A stretch of 64,000 bases of DNA from CAXBNB01 sp040151475 (GTDB lineage Bacteria; Bacteroidota; Bacteroidia; Cytophagales; Cyclobacteriaceae). The stretch is from positions 62,001 through 126,000 of the forward strand of contig NZ_JBDKWG010000138.1 in the NCBI RefSeq assembly GCF_040151475.1. The letters are read 5' to 3'. The notes below the pieces were generated by a model. That model was not told where the DNA came from. It saw nothing but the letters and a program-made list of their open reading frames with translations, and searched no databases. Shown here piece after piece: positions 9,502 through 18,598 of the stretch. Position 1 is the stretch's first letter, and the number at the start of each line of letters is the position of its first letter. Made by a program: the position numbers and the translations under genes.

Positions 9502-10125
9502 ATGAAAAAGAATAATTCATTTTACTACCGTCTTGCCATTGTGTTTTCTCTCGCTTTTTTATGTGTAGTGTTGTATTCAACAGTCAGCTATACCGACTTG
9601 ATGAAAGATGCAAAATCTAAAATGTTTGATAAATATTATGAAGGAGTCACTTTGGCTTATGGTAAACATGATTATGACCTTAGCAAAAATCAGCTCAACA
9701 GTGCTATTGATGCTATGAAAATAATTGAATCCAATATGGACAGTTCTTCACTTTTGCAAATAAATCAGTCCATTGAGGAACTTAAATTGCTTCAGAATAC
9801 TATGGAAAGTGACCTGATCACAGATGAGATTTTGAAAGTAATCTTATCCCGATCCTTGCATACCCTCACTTATGGAGAAATCAGACTCGCAAGGGCAGAA
9901 ATATTAGAAAACCACGTGGACGAGGGAATAGCTTGTCTTGATAGAGCCAAAGCACATTTATTGACTAGTTTGGACTACATCAAACCCCATAAAAAAGAGG
10001 ACAACAAAAAAATCATTGGCCTGATAGAGTCATTGAGTAATTCTCTAAAGCAAAACGAAAATTACTCGGAAAAGCTTGAGATGCTTTCACTGAATTCGAA
10101 AAAGTTATCAATTGGGCGATATTAG
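9502..10125 (+). CDS. Membrane-anchored helical protein of unknown function (paralogue 1)
   Basis: The 207-residue product has one N-terminal membrane segment (about residues 9-28, YRLAIVFSLAFLCVVLYSTV) and then a soluble, almost wholly alpha-helical region, predicted to face the periplasm. I do not recognise a named family. The next gene, 18 bp downstream on the same strand, has the same plan and similar spacing of helices. Compare LTYGEIRLARAEILENH here with VAYAELMISEHDLENND there. The two look like tandem duplicates in one operon. Helical repeats of this kind often mediate protein contacts. No catalytic motif is seen, and the 253-bp gap upstream shows no clear promoter for it. Confidence 0.7.
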   Translation: MKKNNSFYYRLAIVFSLAFLCVVLYSTVSYTDLMKDAKSKMFDKYYEGVTLAYGKHDYDLSKNQLNSAIDAMKIIESNMDSSSLLQINQSIEELKLLQNTMESDLITDEILKVILSRSLHTLTYGEIRLARAEILENHVDEGIACLDRAKAHLLTSLDYIKPHKKEDNKKIIGLIESLSNSLKQNENYSEKLEMLSLNSKKLSIGRY

Positions 10126-10143
10126 TATTAAACACAATTTCTA

Positions 10144-10788
10144 ATGAGCAAAAAACTAGATAACATCGCTATTTGGGGTGTGCTAATTGTGGTAGCAGGC
10201 ATAGGCACACTGACTTATCTGAGCCATTTGAGTGCACAAAAGCACATTGGAGAATGGACAGCAACATCACCTATTCGTTTTTTATCAAAAGCACAGCAAC
10301 ACCTCAATGAACATGAACCATATGAATGTGTGGAAAATATCCAAAAAGCCATTAAAATAGTAAAATCAATAGAATACTATGGTGATAATAATGTCAACAA
10401 GTATCTTGAAAAATCAATAAATGATTTGAACAAAATTGTGGATGAGATTGAAGAAGACCACATTTCTACTACAGACGTAAATATGGCATTATTTGAAGCA
10501 CTCAATGCTGTAGCCTATGCCGAATTGATGATTTCTGAGCACGATCTGGAAAATAACGATCACCATAAAGCTATTTTTTTGTTGAAAACAACCCTTAGTG
10601 CGCTAGAAAAATCAACGAGATATATCCAAGCCAAAGATGAGCTTAAGGAGGAAAAACTCATCTCTGAAGTGAAGTCAGCTATTGATTATTTAGACTCTCC
10701 CAATCAGACTTCTCATTATGATTTCACTAAAATTAATGAGGAAATAGAAGAACTGCTTAAAGATGCATACTTGAAGCAGTCCCTATAG
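10144..10788 (+). CDS. Membrane-anchored helical protein of unknown function (paralogue 2)
   Basis: The 214-residue product has an N-terminal membrane segment (about residues 9-30, IWGVLIVVAGIGTLTYLSHL) and a helical, acidic, probably periplasmic body. It follows the 9502 gene by 18 bp and resembles it in length, topology and the pattern of its middle helices, so the pair probably arose by duplication and may interact. No enzyme motif is present. It ends 15 bp before the convergent carbonic anhydrase gene with no obvious hairpin between them. Confidence 0.7.
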   Translation: MSKKLDNIAIWGVLIVVAGIGTLTYLSHLSAQKHIGEWTATSPIRFLSKAQQHLNEHEPYECVENIQKAIKIVKSIEYYGDNNVNKYLEKSINDLNKIVDEIEEDHISTTDVNMALFEALNAVAYAELMISEHDLENNDHHKAIFLLKTTLSALEKSTRYIQAKDELKEEKLISEVKSAIDYLDSPNQTSHYDFTKINEEIEELLKDAYLKQSL

Positions 10789-10802
10789 GTTTTTAAAAAT
10801 TA

Positions 10803-11435
10803 TCAATCGTATTTATAAACTTTACCCAATTGCTTAGAAGAATTGGTGCTTACCTTTAAGTCTTTGATCAAACCATCTTTTAAGCTGTAAACCCAACCAT
10901 GAATATGGGGAAATTCTCCATTTCTCCACTCTTCCTGAATAAAAGAAACCTTCATAAGATCATGAACCTGTTCTTGCACATTCAATTCGACAAATCTGTC
11001 AAATCTCCTGGTTTCATCTTTTATGGCATCAAGCTCTTTCTCATGCATTCTATATACGTCCTTGATATGAAGTAGCCAGTTGTTTAAAAAACCATAATCC
11101 TCATTGCCCATAGCAGCATGTACACCACCACAGCCATAGTGTCCACAAACGATGATATGCTTAACTTTCAACACTTTAACGGCATAGTACACCACAGATA
11201 GTAAATTAGCATCGGTGTGCACAACCATATTGGCTATATTTCTTTGCACAAATATGGAACCAGGCAGGGCATTCGTTATTTCTGTAGCCGGAACCCGGCT
11301 ATCCGAACAACCAATCCATAAAAATTGTGGTTTTTGTGCCTCAGATAATTCGTCAAAAAATCCCGGCGTATGTTTTAGGATATTTTTGACCCATAATTTA
11401 TTACCTTCAATTAAAGACTCTATTTTATCTGACAT
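10803..11435 (-). CDS. can: Beta-class carbonic anhydrase
   Basis: This 210-residue cytoplasmic enzyme interconverts carbon dioxide and bicarbonate. The zinc ligands and catalytic dyad of the beta class are visible: Cys43, Asp45 and Arg47 in CSDSRVP, then His99 and Cys102 in GHYGCGGV. The flanking sequences (FLWIGCSDSR, SIFVQRNIANMV and NWLLHIKDV) also fit, and the length is typical of the E. coli Can type. It probably supplies bicarbonate for carboxylation reactions and helps pH balance. It lies between convergent and co-oriented genes with no evident operon partner. Confidence 0.93.
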   Translation of the reverse strand: MSDKIESLIEGNKLWVKNILKHTPGFFDELSEAQKPQFLWIGCSDSRVPATEITNALPGSIFVQRNIANMVVHTDANLLSVVYYAVKVLKVKHIIVCGHYGCGGVHAAMGNEDYGFLNNWLLHIKDVYRMHEKELDAIKDETRRFDRFVELNVQEQVHDLMKVSFIQEEWRNGEFPHIHGWVYSLKDGLIKDLKVSTNSSKQLGKVYKYD

Positions 11436-11551
11436 ATTTATGTTTGTTTATTTTCTACTAAAAAAAATATTAAATAAGGTGAAAAACAAGCTTCCTCAGG
11501 AGATTATTAGAAAAGAAGAAAGGAGCCGTTGTTTGCCTTTTTTATCTCTTA

Positions 11552-12424
11552 TTAAAGAATGTTCAAAATCTGTTCTTTTATCTTTTCCAGTTCGTCTTTC
11601 ATTTCCACAACCAATCGTTGAATGGCAACATCGTTGGCTTTAGAGCCAATAGTATTGATCTCTCTACCAAGTTCCTGACTGATAAATCCTAATTTTTTTC
11701 CCTGAGATTCGGGAAGCGAAAGGGTTTCAACAAAATACTCCAGATGATTCTTTAGGCGAACAAATTCTTCATTTATGTCCAATTTTTCGATATAATAGAT
11801 GAGTTCTTGTTCGAAACGATTTTCATCGACTTTATCTTTTTCTATAATTTCATAAACACTGTCAGATATTTTTTTTCTGATGGCCTCAGTCCGGGCAGGT
11901 TCTATTTTTTTAATCTCCAGCAACCGATCATCAATAGCAGTGATACTATCGGTTAAAGCTTTTTCAAGAGATTTCCCTTCCTGTAATCTAAACTCATTGC
12001 ATTTTTCTACCAGGGATTTTATTAATTCAAGAGCAGATTTTTCATCAATTATTTCCACAGCAACATTCGATTGTCTGAGTACTTCAGGCATTTTTAAGAC
12101 ATTGTTGAAAATGTCAGAATCACTGACATCATGTCCTTCTGAAACCACTTTGAGTTCCTTAAAAAGCTTTTGAAAAATCTCATTGTTATAAACCGAATTT
12201 TGAATTCCTTCTTTCAAGGTCATTTCCAATGAAAATACTGCTTTACCTCTGACAAGACCTTTTGTAAGTATATCTCTGAATTGATATTCGAATTCAGAAA
12301 GCTCTTTTGGGAGTCTTAGTGATAAATCCAGAAATTTGGAGTTCAGGGTTTTGAGTTCGGCTTGGAGGGTATAAAATTCAGTTTCAAATTGCACCAAACC
12401 ATAACCAGTCATTGATTTTATCAT
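11552..12424 (-). CDS. yicC: YicC family endoribonuclease-like protein
   Basis: The product (290 residues from ATG 12424) starts MIKSMTGYG, the signature of the YicC N-terminal domain. It ends with the conserved C-terminal DUF1732 block (GKKLGFISQELGREINTIG). An upstream ATG at 12439 would add five residues, but the MIKSMTGYG start is the family norm. E. coli YicC has been described as an endoribonuclease that clips the small RNA RyhB. The role here is unproven, but the acidic C-terminal cluster is intact. The gene starts 41 bp after the stop of the large TolB-like gene, so the two may be cotranscribed. Confidence 0.9.
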   Translation of the reverse strand: MIKSMTGYGLVQFETEFYTLQAELKTLNSKFLDLSLRLPKELSEFEYQFRDILTKGLVRGKAVFSLEMTLKEGIQNSVYNNEIFQKLFKELKVVSEGHDVSDSDIFNNVLKMPEVLRQSNVAVEIIDEKSALELIKSLVEKCNEFRLQEGKSLEKALTDSITAIDDRLLEIKKIEPARTEAIRKKISDSVYEIIEKDKVDENRFEQELIYYIEKLDINEEFVRLKNHLEYFVETLSLPESQGKKLGFISQELGREINTIGSKANDVAIQRLVVEMKDELEKIKEQILNIL

Positions 12425-12465
12425 ATACAAAAATGACAATAAATAATTTGGAAAAGCAAGGTTTA

Positions 12466-15400
12466 TTAAAAATCGTATCCCAGAGTGAGATAAAATTTCA
12501 TGTCCCCAACCGCATAGTCTTCAATCGGTTTGGCAAAATCAAACCTCATGTAGTATCCCAACATCACAGTTCTCAATCCAAATCCATAACTCGCCAACCA
12601 TGGGCTTCTGGATGTTCGGATGGTGGCTTCAAAAACCGATTTAGAATCCTCTCCTCCTCCCGGCTTGATTACTTTTAGACCTACATCATTTTCATCGCTA
12701 AAAGGAGAGCTACCTGTCCAGGATGACCCTATGTCATAAAACCCTATCATTTGGAGGTTTCTTAAAAAGTTGGAAGTAATGGATCCTCGGTGGAATATTT
12801 TCACAATCGGAACCCGTAACTCATTGCTCAAGGTAAGTACATTGTTTCCGTTTAATCGATTGTAATTAAACCCTCTAAGGTTTACATATTCCACAAACAA
12901 CACATCACTGTTGTCTCTTTCGTTGTTAAAATTTAACGGGCTATTACCACTCAACGGAACTTCGATTGACTGTCCTGTGTTTAAAGCATCCAATACTCCA
13001 GAGCTCAAACTACTTTCATCTGTTTTATTAAACAGCCAATTATCCAATCCGCCAAGCAAGTATTTTTTTGGATTGTTTCCAAATGACTTACCATAATATA
13101 AGCGAGAGGCGAATATTAATTCTCTGTATATTTTTTGGTAATGTCTGATATCAACAGTCAGATTGCTAAAACTCTTTTTACTATCAGTGATTCCACCATA
13201 GCTTTGAAAGCCAATTTTTGCTCTGGTTCCTTCGTATAAATTCAACCCATTGACCAAGGCATTGTCATAAATCAATTCTGTTTTGATGCCAGCAAAAGAA
13301 CGCTTAGAATCATCCACAAAATCAGCTACGGAAGTAGAGTTACTAATATTGGCTGCATTCAAATTGTAGAAAGAAGTGAATGCAACAAATGGACTCACAC
13401 TAAGTCTGGTGTGAGGACTAAATGGGAGAGATGCCCCCACGGTGTAAGTATTCAGAATATATTTTTGTGCAACATCATTATAGAGTGCATTATTTTGATT
13501 CACAAGGTTATTTTCAATTAAAAAAGATTTTCTGTCAAACCGTGTATGGAAATCAATCTTGTATTTAATGTACTGATATTCAGCAAAAAAATCTCCACTT
13601 CTTAGATTCGTGATCGACAAAAATCCTCCGTAAAACTTATGATTTTCGAGAACATCATTCATTTCGGTTTCAAAAAGAATTCCAAATCCCCTGATAGGAT
13701 CTATAACGAATGATGTGATTACATTGTCAGCAGAAATAGCCGTTTCATATGGCAGTGGTCCTGTAACTGTTGGCGTTTTTTGAACCTTCCTGTAATTGGA
13801 AAGAAACGAAAAAGATTTAGTATCCGATGCTTCGTCTTCAAATTCATAACTATCCGTATCAATTACACCTCCATCATCCAAATTTTCTTCAAAAACATAA
13901 TGATCCGTATCAATCAGCTTCTCGCCATTTTCATCCAACTCTTCCGGATCTGGTTCTTGAGGAGCTTCAATGATCTCTATAATCGTTTGCTCTTCACGCC
14001 TTTTCCTCAAAAATTCTATCTGACTCAGTTGATTGCGAAGGGTTTGTGGTGAAAAAGAGTTCTTATCCAATAAGAAACTTCTCGTAAGAAAAAGCCTCTT
14101 TTTGCCTTGATAAAGCATCAGGTATGTAATGTCATTCGATTTAGGATCAATGTCGTAATCGAGAATACTATTGCTGAAGTTGGAAACCTGATAATTGATT
14201 TGATTCCTTAAATCATACCTGTATAAATTTGCTATCCCTTTTTGATCACTGAGAAAATATATAGTGTTGGCATCAAGTGCCATAGGTTTAGAATCATTAC
14301 TCAATGTATTGGTGATTCGTTTTACAACCCTCTTTGTGGTATCAAGATCAAATACGAATAAATTAAAAATATTTTTGACCTCCTTGATGTCTGTCATTTT
14401 GTTATCCAGCGAATCAGTCGGTCGGTTGGAGCTGAATACAATGGCATCTGTATCCGGCACAAAACTGGGATCCAAATCATCCCATTGATCTCTGGTCAAT
14501 CTTTTGATAGCATTTCTGGACATACTTATCAGATACAAATCATTTTGCGCTTCCACATCTGCACTAATTACCGCCAGCTTACCATTTCTGTGAAAGTTTA
14601 TTGATTTGATCTGATTAAATTTTTGCAGCGACTTTCGTTGTTTTTGCTTTGTTTCAAGATCATAGGTCAGTAGATAGTTAAATCCGTACCAATTTTGAAC
14701 CATACCAATTTTGGTATCACTAATCCACTCCACTAGTGGCAGATCAAAATCAACTTTTTGATTGATCACATTATTACCAGTAGTCAAAATCTTTTCCTCA
14801 TTTCCGGTTTCAAGATTTTGTATTTTGAGTTTGTATCGGCCATTTAAATTTTCGGAATAAACAACCCTCTTGCCATCAGGGCTAAATTTTACATTTTTAA
14901 AATTGATTTTTTTTCTGCCTTCTCCATTAATTATTTCCGATTCGCTCGGGGATATATAGCCATTAGCAACCATCTCATTTGATTTACTATAATAAGCTAT
15001 CCATTCAGTCATAAACTGGCTAAAAGGAACTCCCAACGTACTACTAATACTATTTTCGACGTTTCGGATAATTCTGGTGAGGTTAAGAATATTGGAGATA
15101 TTGCTCTTCCCATATTTTAAAGCAATAAAATTCCACATAGACTGCCCAATCATCTCAGCTTTATCACCCTCAAGATTTTTTATTTTGTTCAGTTTTTTAT
15201 CTTTTGAGTTTTTAAAGTAATCTCTTATGTAATCGTCCATTTCGACACTCCAACCATGAGCAATGTACTTTGATGCTCCTTCTACAAACCACTCCGGAAG
15301 ATTGAGCAAATAAGCACTCTGAAACATCTCAGCCAAGCTACCTCCAAACATCATATCTTCTATGAGCATTTTAGCCATTTGGTAATGAAGCTCTTCTTTA

Positions 15401-15822
15401 AAAGCAGATACACTCCCGGGGTATGCTATTTCTACCTGAAGTTTCACAAAGCTCGTCTGTCCCGCAATAGAGAATGTGGCTCCATCTACTCCAATATTAC
15501 TTTGAAGCAAATCAGAAGGAGAATTGTACAGAAAGATTTTAGATTTGGCATAAGGAGCATAGCCAAGAATATCGGTCAGATTATCATATTCCTTTTCGAG
15601 GTATTCCAGAGCCAGTTTGGCATACTCCTGACCATTGTTGTAATAATGGACATCAAAGTTATCGGTACTGTAGTAAAACCAATCAAACCTTTTAAACTGT
15701 AATCGATTTTGCCCAAAAGACTTTCTGTGCTCCTGGGCCTGAGTCATTAAACCTGAAAAAACAAATACCAGGAGAAAAAACACCCACTTCAAATTCCAAT
15801 TATTCAACTTCAATATTTTCAA
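12466..15822 (-). CDS. Exported peptidase-MA-like / TolB-propeller / outer-membrane barrel protein
   Basis: The 1118-residue protein has a signal sequence (about residues 10-30). The N-terminal region (about 30-280) resembles the peptidase MA fold, seen in LPEWFVEGASKYIAHG, but where HExxH is expected it reads EELHYQMAK, so it is probably inactive. A six-blade-like TolB/WD40 propeller follows (about 300-600), with NVKFSPDGKRVVYSENLNG and IVFSSNRPTDS. After an acidic linker (about 640-680), the last 400 residues are rich in beta-strands and end in a Phe (YLTLGYDF), as expected for an outer-membrane barrel. Such proteins are common in Bacteroidota and are often labelled translocation protein TolB. 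The real function is unknown; a role in envelope assembly is inference. Confidence 0.75.
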   Translation of the reverse strand: MKILKLNNWNLKWVFFLLVFVFSGLMTQAQEHRKSFGQNRLQFKRFDWFYYSTDNFDVHYYNNGQEYAKLALEYLEKEYDNLTDILGYAPYAKSKIFLYNSPSDLLQSNIGVDGATFSIAGQTSFVKLQVEIAYPGSVSAFKEELHYQMAKMLIEDMMFGGSLAEMFQSAYLLNLPEWFVEGASKYIAHGWSVEMDDYIRDYFKNSKDKKLNKIKNLEGDKAEMIGQSMWNFIALKYGKSNISNILNLTRIIRNVENSISSTLGVPFSQFMTEWIAYYSKSNEMVANGYISPSESEIINGEGRKKINFKNVKFSPDGKRVVYSENLNGRYKLKIQNLETGNEEKILTTGNNVINQKVDFDLPLVEWISDTKIGMVQNWYGFNYLLTYDLETKQKQRKSLQKFNQIKSINFHRNGKLAVISADVEAQNDLYLISMSRNAIKRLTRDQWDDLDPSFVPDTDAIVFSSNRPTDSLDNKMTDIKEVKNIFNLFVFDLDTTKRVVKRITNTLSNDSKPMALDANTIYFLSDQKGIANLYRYDLRNQINYQVSNFSNSILDYDIDPKSNDITYLMLYQGKKRLFLTRSFLLDKNSFSPQTLRNQLSQIEFLRKRREEQTIIEIIEAPQEPDPEELDENGEKLIDTDHYVFEENLDDGGVIDTDSYEFEDEASDTKSFSFLSNYRKVQKTPTVTGPLPYETAISADNVITSFVIDPIRGFGILFETEMNDVLENHKFYGGFLSITNLRSGDFFAEYQYIKYKIDFHTRFDRKSFLIENNLVNQNNALYNDVAQKYILNTYTVGASLPFSPHTRLSVSPFVAFTSFYNLNAANISNSTSVADFVDDSKRSFAGIKTELIYDNALVNGLNLYEGTRAKIGFQSYGGITDSKKSFSNLTVDIRHYQKIYRELIFASRLYYGKSFGNNPKKYLLGGLDNWLFNKTDESSLSSGVLDALNTGQSIEVPLSGNSPLNFNNERDNSDVLFVEYVNLRGFNYNRLNGNNVLTLSNELRVPIVKIFHRGSITSNFLRNLQMIGFYDIGSSWTGSSPFSDENDVGLKVIKPGGGEDSKSVFEATIRTSRSPWLASYGFGLRTVMLGYYMRFDFAKPIEDYAVGDMKFYLTLGYDF

Positions 15823-15870
15823 TTTGGTATTGCTAATTATAGTTAGTTTTAAGTCCAGTACTATAGAAAT

Positions 15871-16920
15871 CTAAGATAAAGAAAAATAGCGATAAACATC
15901 AACCTCTGCATCCAACTCACCTCCTTTTTCAAGATATTCAACAAAGTTTTTAGCATAAAAAGGAATTAATGAAACCCCCTTAGACCCAAACCCATTAAAT
16001 ATTCCAATATGCTCGTTTTCCGGATGAAGACCCATGAATGGTCTCCTGTCCTTGGTGGCAGGTCTGATACCTGCGTCTGCATCTGCTATTTTATAATTTC
16101 CCTTATACAACTTTTTTAGTTTATCCTCTATTTCATTCTTACCTTCCTCCGAAGGCAAGTTGTCAATTTTCCTCCAATTGTAAGTAGAACCTATTCTACA
16201 GTATTTTTCATTTAATGGTAATATAAATATTCCCCGATTTAAAATGGTGTCAATTTTATTTTCAACCTCCACCCTCAAAATTTCTCCCTTCACCGGCCTG
16301 AAAGGAAGCCAGTCAAACCATGTATTGCCTTGCTGATTAAATCCATTGCAGAAAATCAGCTTTTTAAACTCCAACCCTTCGTATCTACAATAACCGACCT
16401 CCTCTTCCAGCAAGTGATTCTTAAACATTGACTCAAGGTAATTCCCCTTATTCATCAGGAATTTTTTATTGGCGTTAATGAGCACCTTAGTGTCAACATA
16501 TCCTGCGTTTTTCAACAGTAGCCCGCCATGCTCATCGTGAAGCAGATATTCTTTTCTGGAAGAAGTGAATATGCGCTCAACATATGGAATATATTCTTTA
16601 GTTGCCACTTTACCCTGCCATTCATTTTGTTCTTCAACTGAAAGAAAAGGGCGGTAAATACCTATCGGATGGAAAAAATTGGCATTGATTTGCTTTTCCA
16701 AGGAAGAATAAAACGGCTCAATTTCTGGAAATAGTTTGTCAGCATTCCAGGTTTTTACCATTTTTCGTCCTGTGACAGGATTGTAAAGACCTGCCGCTAC
16801 CTCTGATGCTGAACTTATTGAAGGGTCATCTAGTACCATTACCGTTTTACCCGCTTTCAACAATTCCTGAGACAAAACAGCTCCTGCCAGCCCGTGTCCT
16901 ACAATGAGATAATCAATCAA
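15871..16920 (-). CDS. FAD-dependent oxidoreductase, DAO family
   Basis: This 349-residue protein begins with a Rossmann FAD-binding motif (DYLIVGHGLAGAVL, then an acidic end of the second strand at VMVLDD). It has the DAO C-terminal block with GIRPATKDRRPF and NGFGSKGVSL. It resembles glycine oxidase/D-amino-acid dehydrogenase proteins and the oxidase half of MnmC; the amine substrate is not known. It is a soluble cytoplasmic enzyme. The TolB-like gene starts 48 bp downstream on the same strand, and no function links the two. Confidence 0.85.
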   Translation of the reverse strand: MIDYLIVGHGLAGAVLSQELLKAGKTVMVLDDPSISSASEVAAGLYNPVTGRKMVKTWNADKLFPEIEPFYSSLEKQINANFFHPIGIYRPFLSVEEQNEWQGKVATKEYIPYVERIFTSSRKEYLLHDEHGGLLLKNAGYVDTKVLINANKKFLMNKGNYLESMFKNHLLEEEVGYCRYEGLEFKKLIFCNGFNQQGNTWFDWLPFRPVKGEILRVEVENKIDTILNRGIFILPLNEKYCRIGSTYNWRKIDNLPSEEGKNEIEDKLKKLYKGNYKIADADAGIRPATKDRRPFMGLHPENEHIGIFNGFGSKGVSLIPFYAKNFVEYLEKGGELDAEVDVYRYFSLS

Positions 16921-17029
16921 AATATTTTATTAAACAATACCGAAAAATCAGATAACCCAAACTTATTCATTTGGTTTTGTCGTCAATTGAAAGTTTTTAA
17001 GAAGGTTTTATCTCACCCAGTCTCTTAAA

Positions 17030-17060
17030 TTTGCAATTGATTGATAAACATACAAATTTG
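17030..17060 (+). promoter_or_regulatory. Candidate promoter for the MBL hydrolase gene
   Basis: A TTTG (17030-17033) and a CAAATTTG (17053-17060) are 19 bp apart. This is the Bacteroidota -33/-7 layout with one mismatch in the -7 box. The ATG follows at 17079. Confidence 0.35.
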
Positions 17061-17078
17061 CATTTTTAGATATTGAAT

Positions 17079-17726
17079 ATGATTCAAATAAAAAAATTTG
17101 TTTTCAACCCGTTCATGGAAAACACCTATGTGGTGTACGATGAGTCGCTAGAAGCAATAGTCATAGATCCGGGGTGTTACGAGAGAGAAGAACAGGAAGA
17201 GTTATCCGAATTTATCGAAACAGAGAAGCTCAAAGTAGTAAAGTTGCTCAATACGCATTGTCATATTGATCATGTTTTAGGCAATCAATACATAAAGGAT
17301 AGATATGGTGTAGGACTGTACATTCATCCCAAAGATGAAGAAACACTTTTGGCTGTAAAGGTTTATGCTCCGGCTTATGGATTTGCTAAATATAACGAAG
17401 CAACATTAGATGGGTTTTTCGAAGAAGGTGATACTATTCCATTTGGAAATTCAAGCTTTGAAGTGATTTTTGTTCCCGGTCATGCTCCTGGCCATGTTGC
17501 TTTTGTGAACAAAGAGCAGAAGGTATGCATAGGTGGAGACGTGCTATTTGATGGTAGCATAGGCAGAACGGATTTGCCTGGTGGAAATTTTGAAGTTCTC
17601 ATCAACAGCATCCATGAAAAGATGTTCACTTTAGATGATAGCATGGTGGTGTACCCTGGACATGGGGGTGAAACTACCATTGGAAAGGAAAAAACATCAA
17701 ATCCTTTTTGTGCCATTAAAAAGTAA
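17079..17726 (+). CDS. MBL-fold metallohydrolase, glyoxalase II-like
   Basis: The product is 215 residues from ATG 17079; a TTG two codons upstream is less likely. It carries the metallo-beta-lactamase metal motif THCHIDH (His60, His62, Asp64, His65), then VPGHAPGH, IGGDVLF and a final YPGHGGETT. The start MIQIKKFVFNPFMENTYVVY is typical of the glyoxalase-II-like group in Bacteroidota. It is probably a cytoplasmic thioester or related hydrolase; the substrate is unknown. pssA follows 67 bp downstream on the same strand, so the two may share a transcript. Confidence 0.9.
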   Translation: MIQIKKFVFNPFMENTYVVYDESLEAIVIDPGCYEREEQEELSEFIETEKLKVVKLLNTHCHIDHVLGNQYIKDRYGVGLYIHPKDEETLLAVKVYAPAYGFAKYNEATLDGFFEEGDTIPFGNSSFEVIFVPGHAPGHVAFVNKEQKVCIGGDVLFDGSIGRTDLPGGNFEVLINSIHEKMFTLDDSMVVYPGHGGETTIGKEKTSNPFCAIKK

Positions 17727-17793
17727 AATTTGGATAGGTTGCGGGTATATTTGGATGAAATAAAGAAAAAACAGTAAACGTATCAATACATTG

Positions 17794-18492
17794 ATGAGCA
17801 GAAAAGGCTACATACCTAATATTTTTACCAGCATCAATTTAATTATTGGCTGTCTGGCAATAATTGAAATCTTTGAAGGTAAGCTCGAAAATGTGCCTTA
17901 TTATGTTTGGCTGGCCGGTGTGGTGGATTTTCTTGATGGATTTTCTGCAAGACTCACAGATACGACCTCTTCTATAGGCAAGGACCTGGACTCACTCGCA
18001 GATTTGGTTTCATTCGGAATAGTCCCATCACTGTTGGTATATTCCATGCTCAAACAATATTCTGATCACCCCTTGTTGCCATACATTGCCATTTTCATTG
18101 CGGTATTCTCAGCATTGCGGTTAGCCAAATTCAACAATGATGAAAGGCAATCGACTGTCTTTTATGGGCTAAATACTCCGGCAAATGCTTTGTTTTTCAC
18201 CTCTATCCCACTTTTGATCAGCGAAGGGATATTTTTACCCCTTTTGCAGAATGCCACTTTCTTATCGATAGTAACAGTGATATTTTCTCTGCTACTTGTT
18301 TCAGAAATAAAATTTATGGCATTTAAATTCAAGAAATTTAGATGGAAAGGAAATGAAGTAAAATTTCTATTTTTATTTACCTCACTTTGCTTTATGGCTA
18401 CCTGTCAGTTTTTAGCCATTCCTATTGTTGTGGTTTTGTACATAGTAGTTTCCATCACTCAAAATGTATTTTCCTCAAAAATAAGTGACTAA
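17794..18492 (+). CDS. pssA: CDP-diacylglycerol-serine O-phosphatidyltransferase
   Basis: The 232-residue integral membrane enzyme makes phosphatidylserine from CDP-diacylglycerol and serine, the first step to phosphatidylethanolamine. The CDP-alcohol phosphatidyltransferase signature is complete: Asp48, Gly49, Ala52, Arg53, Gly62, Asp66 and Asp70, in LDGFSARLTDTTSSIGKDLD and just after. Several membrane helices surround it. The MSRKGYIPN start is typical; the in-frame TTG one codon before it is unlikely to be the start. The CDP-DAG synthase gene of this window (cdsA, 43106) supplies its substrate but is far away. Confidence 0.92.
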   Translation: MSRKGYIPNIFTSINLIIGCLAIIEIFEGKLENVPYYVWLAGVVDFLDGFSARLTDTTSSIGKDLDSLADLVSFGIVPSLLVYSMLKQYSDHPLLPYIAIFIAVFSALRLAKFNNDERQSTVFYGLNTPANALFFTSIPLLISEGIFLPLLQNATFLSIVTVIFSLLLVSEIKFMAFKFKKFRWKGNEVKFLFLFTSLCFMATCQFLAIPIVVVLYIVVSITQNVFSSKISD

Positions 18493-18598
18493 TATATTGG
18501 GTCTCTAAATAGACAAAAACTCCTAATAATCTCAATATGTCCACAATTGAATCGTTTTTTGTTGGAACTTTAAATACCAAAACTTCTGTTTTTCTAAA

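Noticed and set aside
11215..11643. Plus-strand frame across the carbonic anhydrase and YicC ends
   Set aside because: It is antisense to two well-supported genes and has no coding features of its own.
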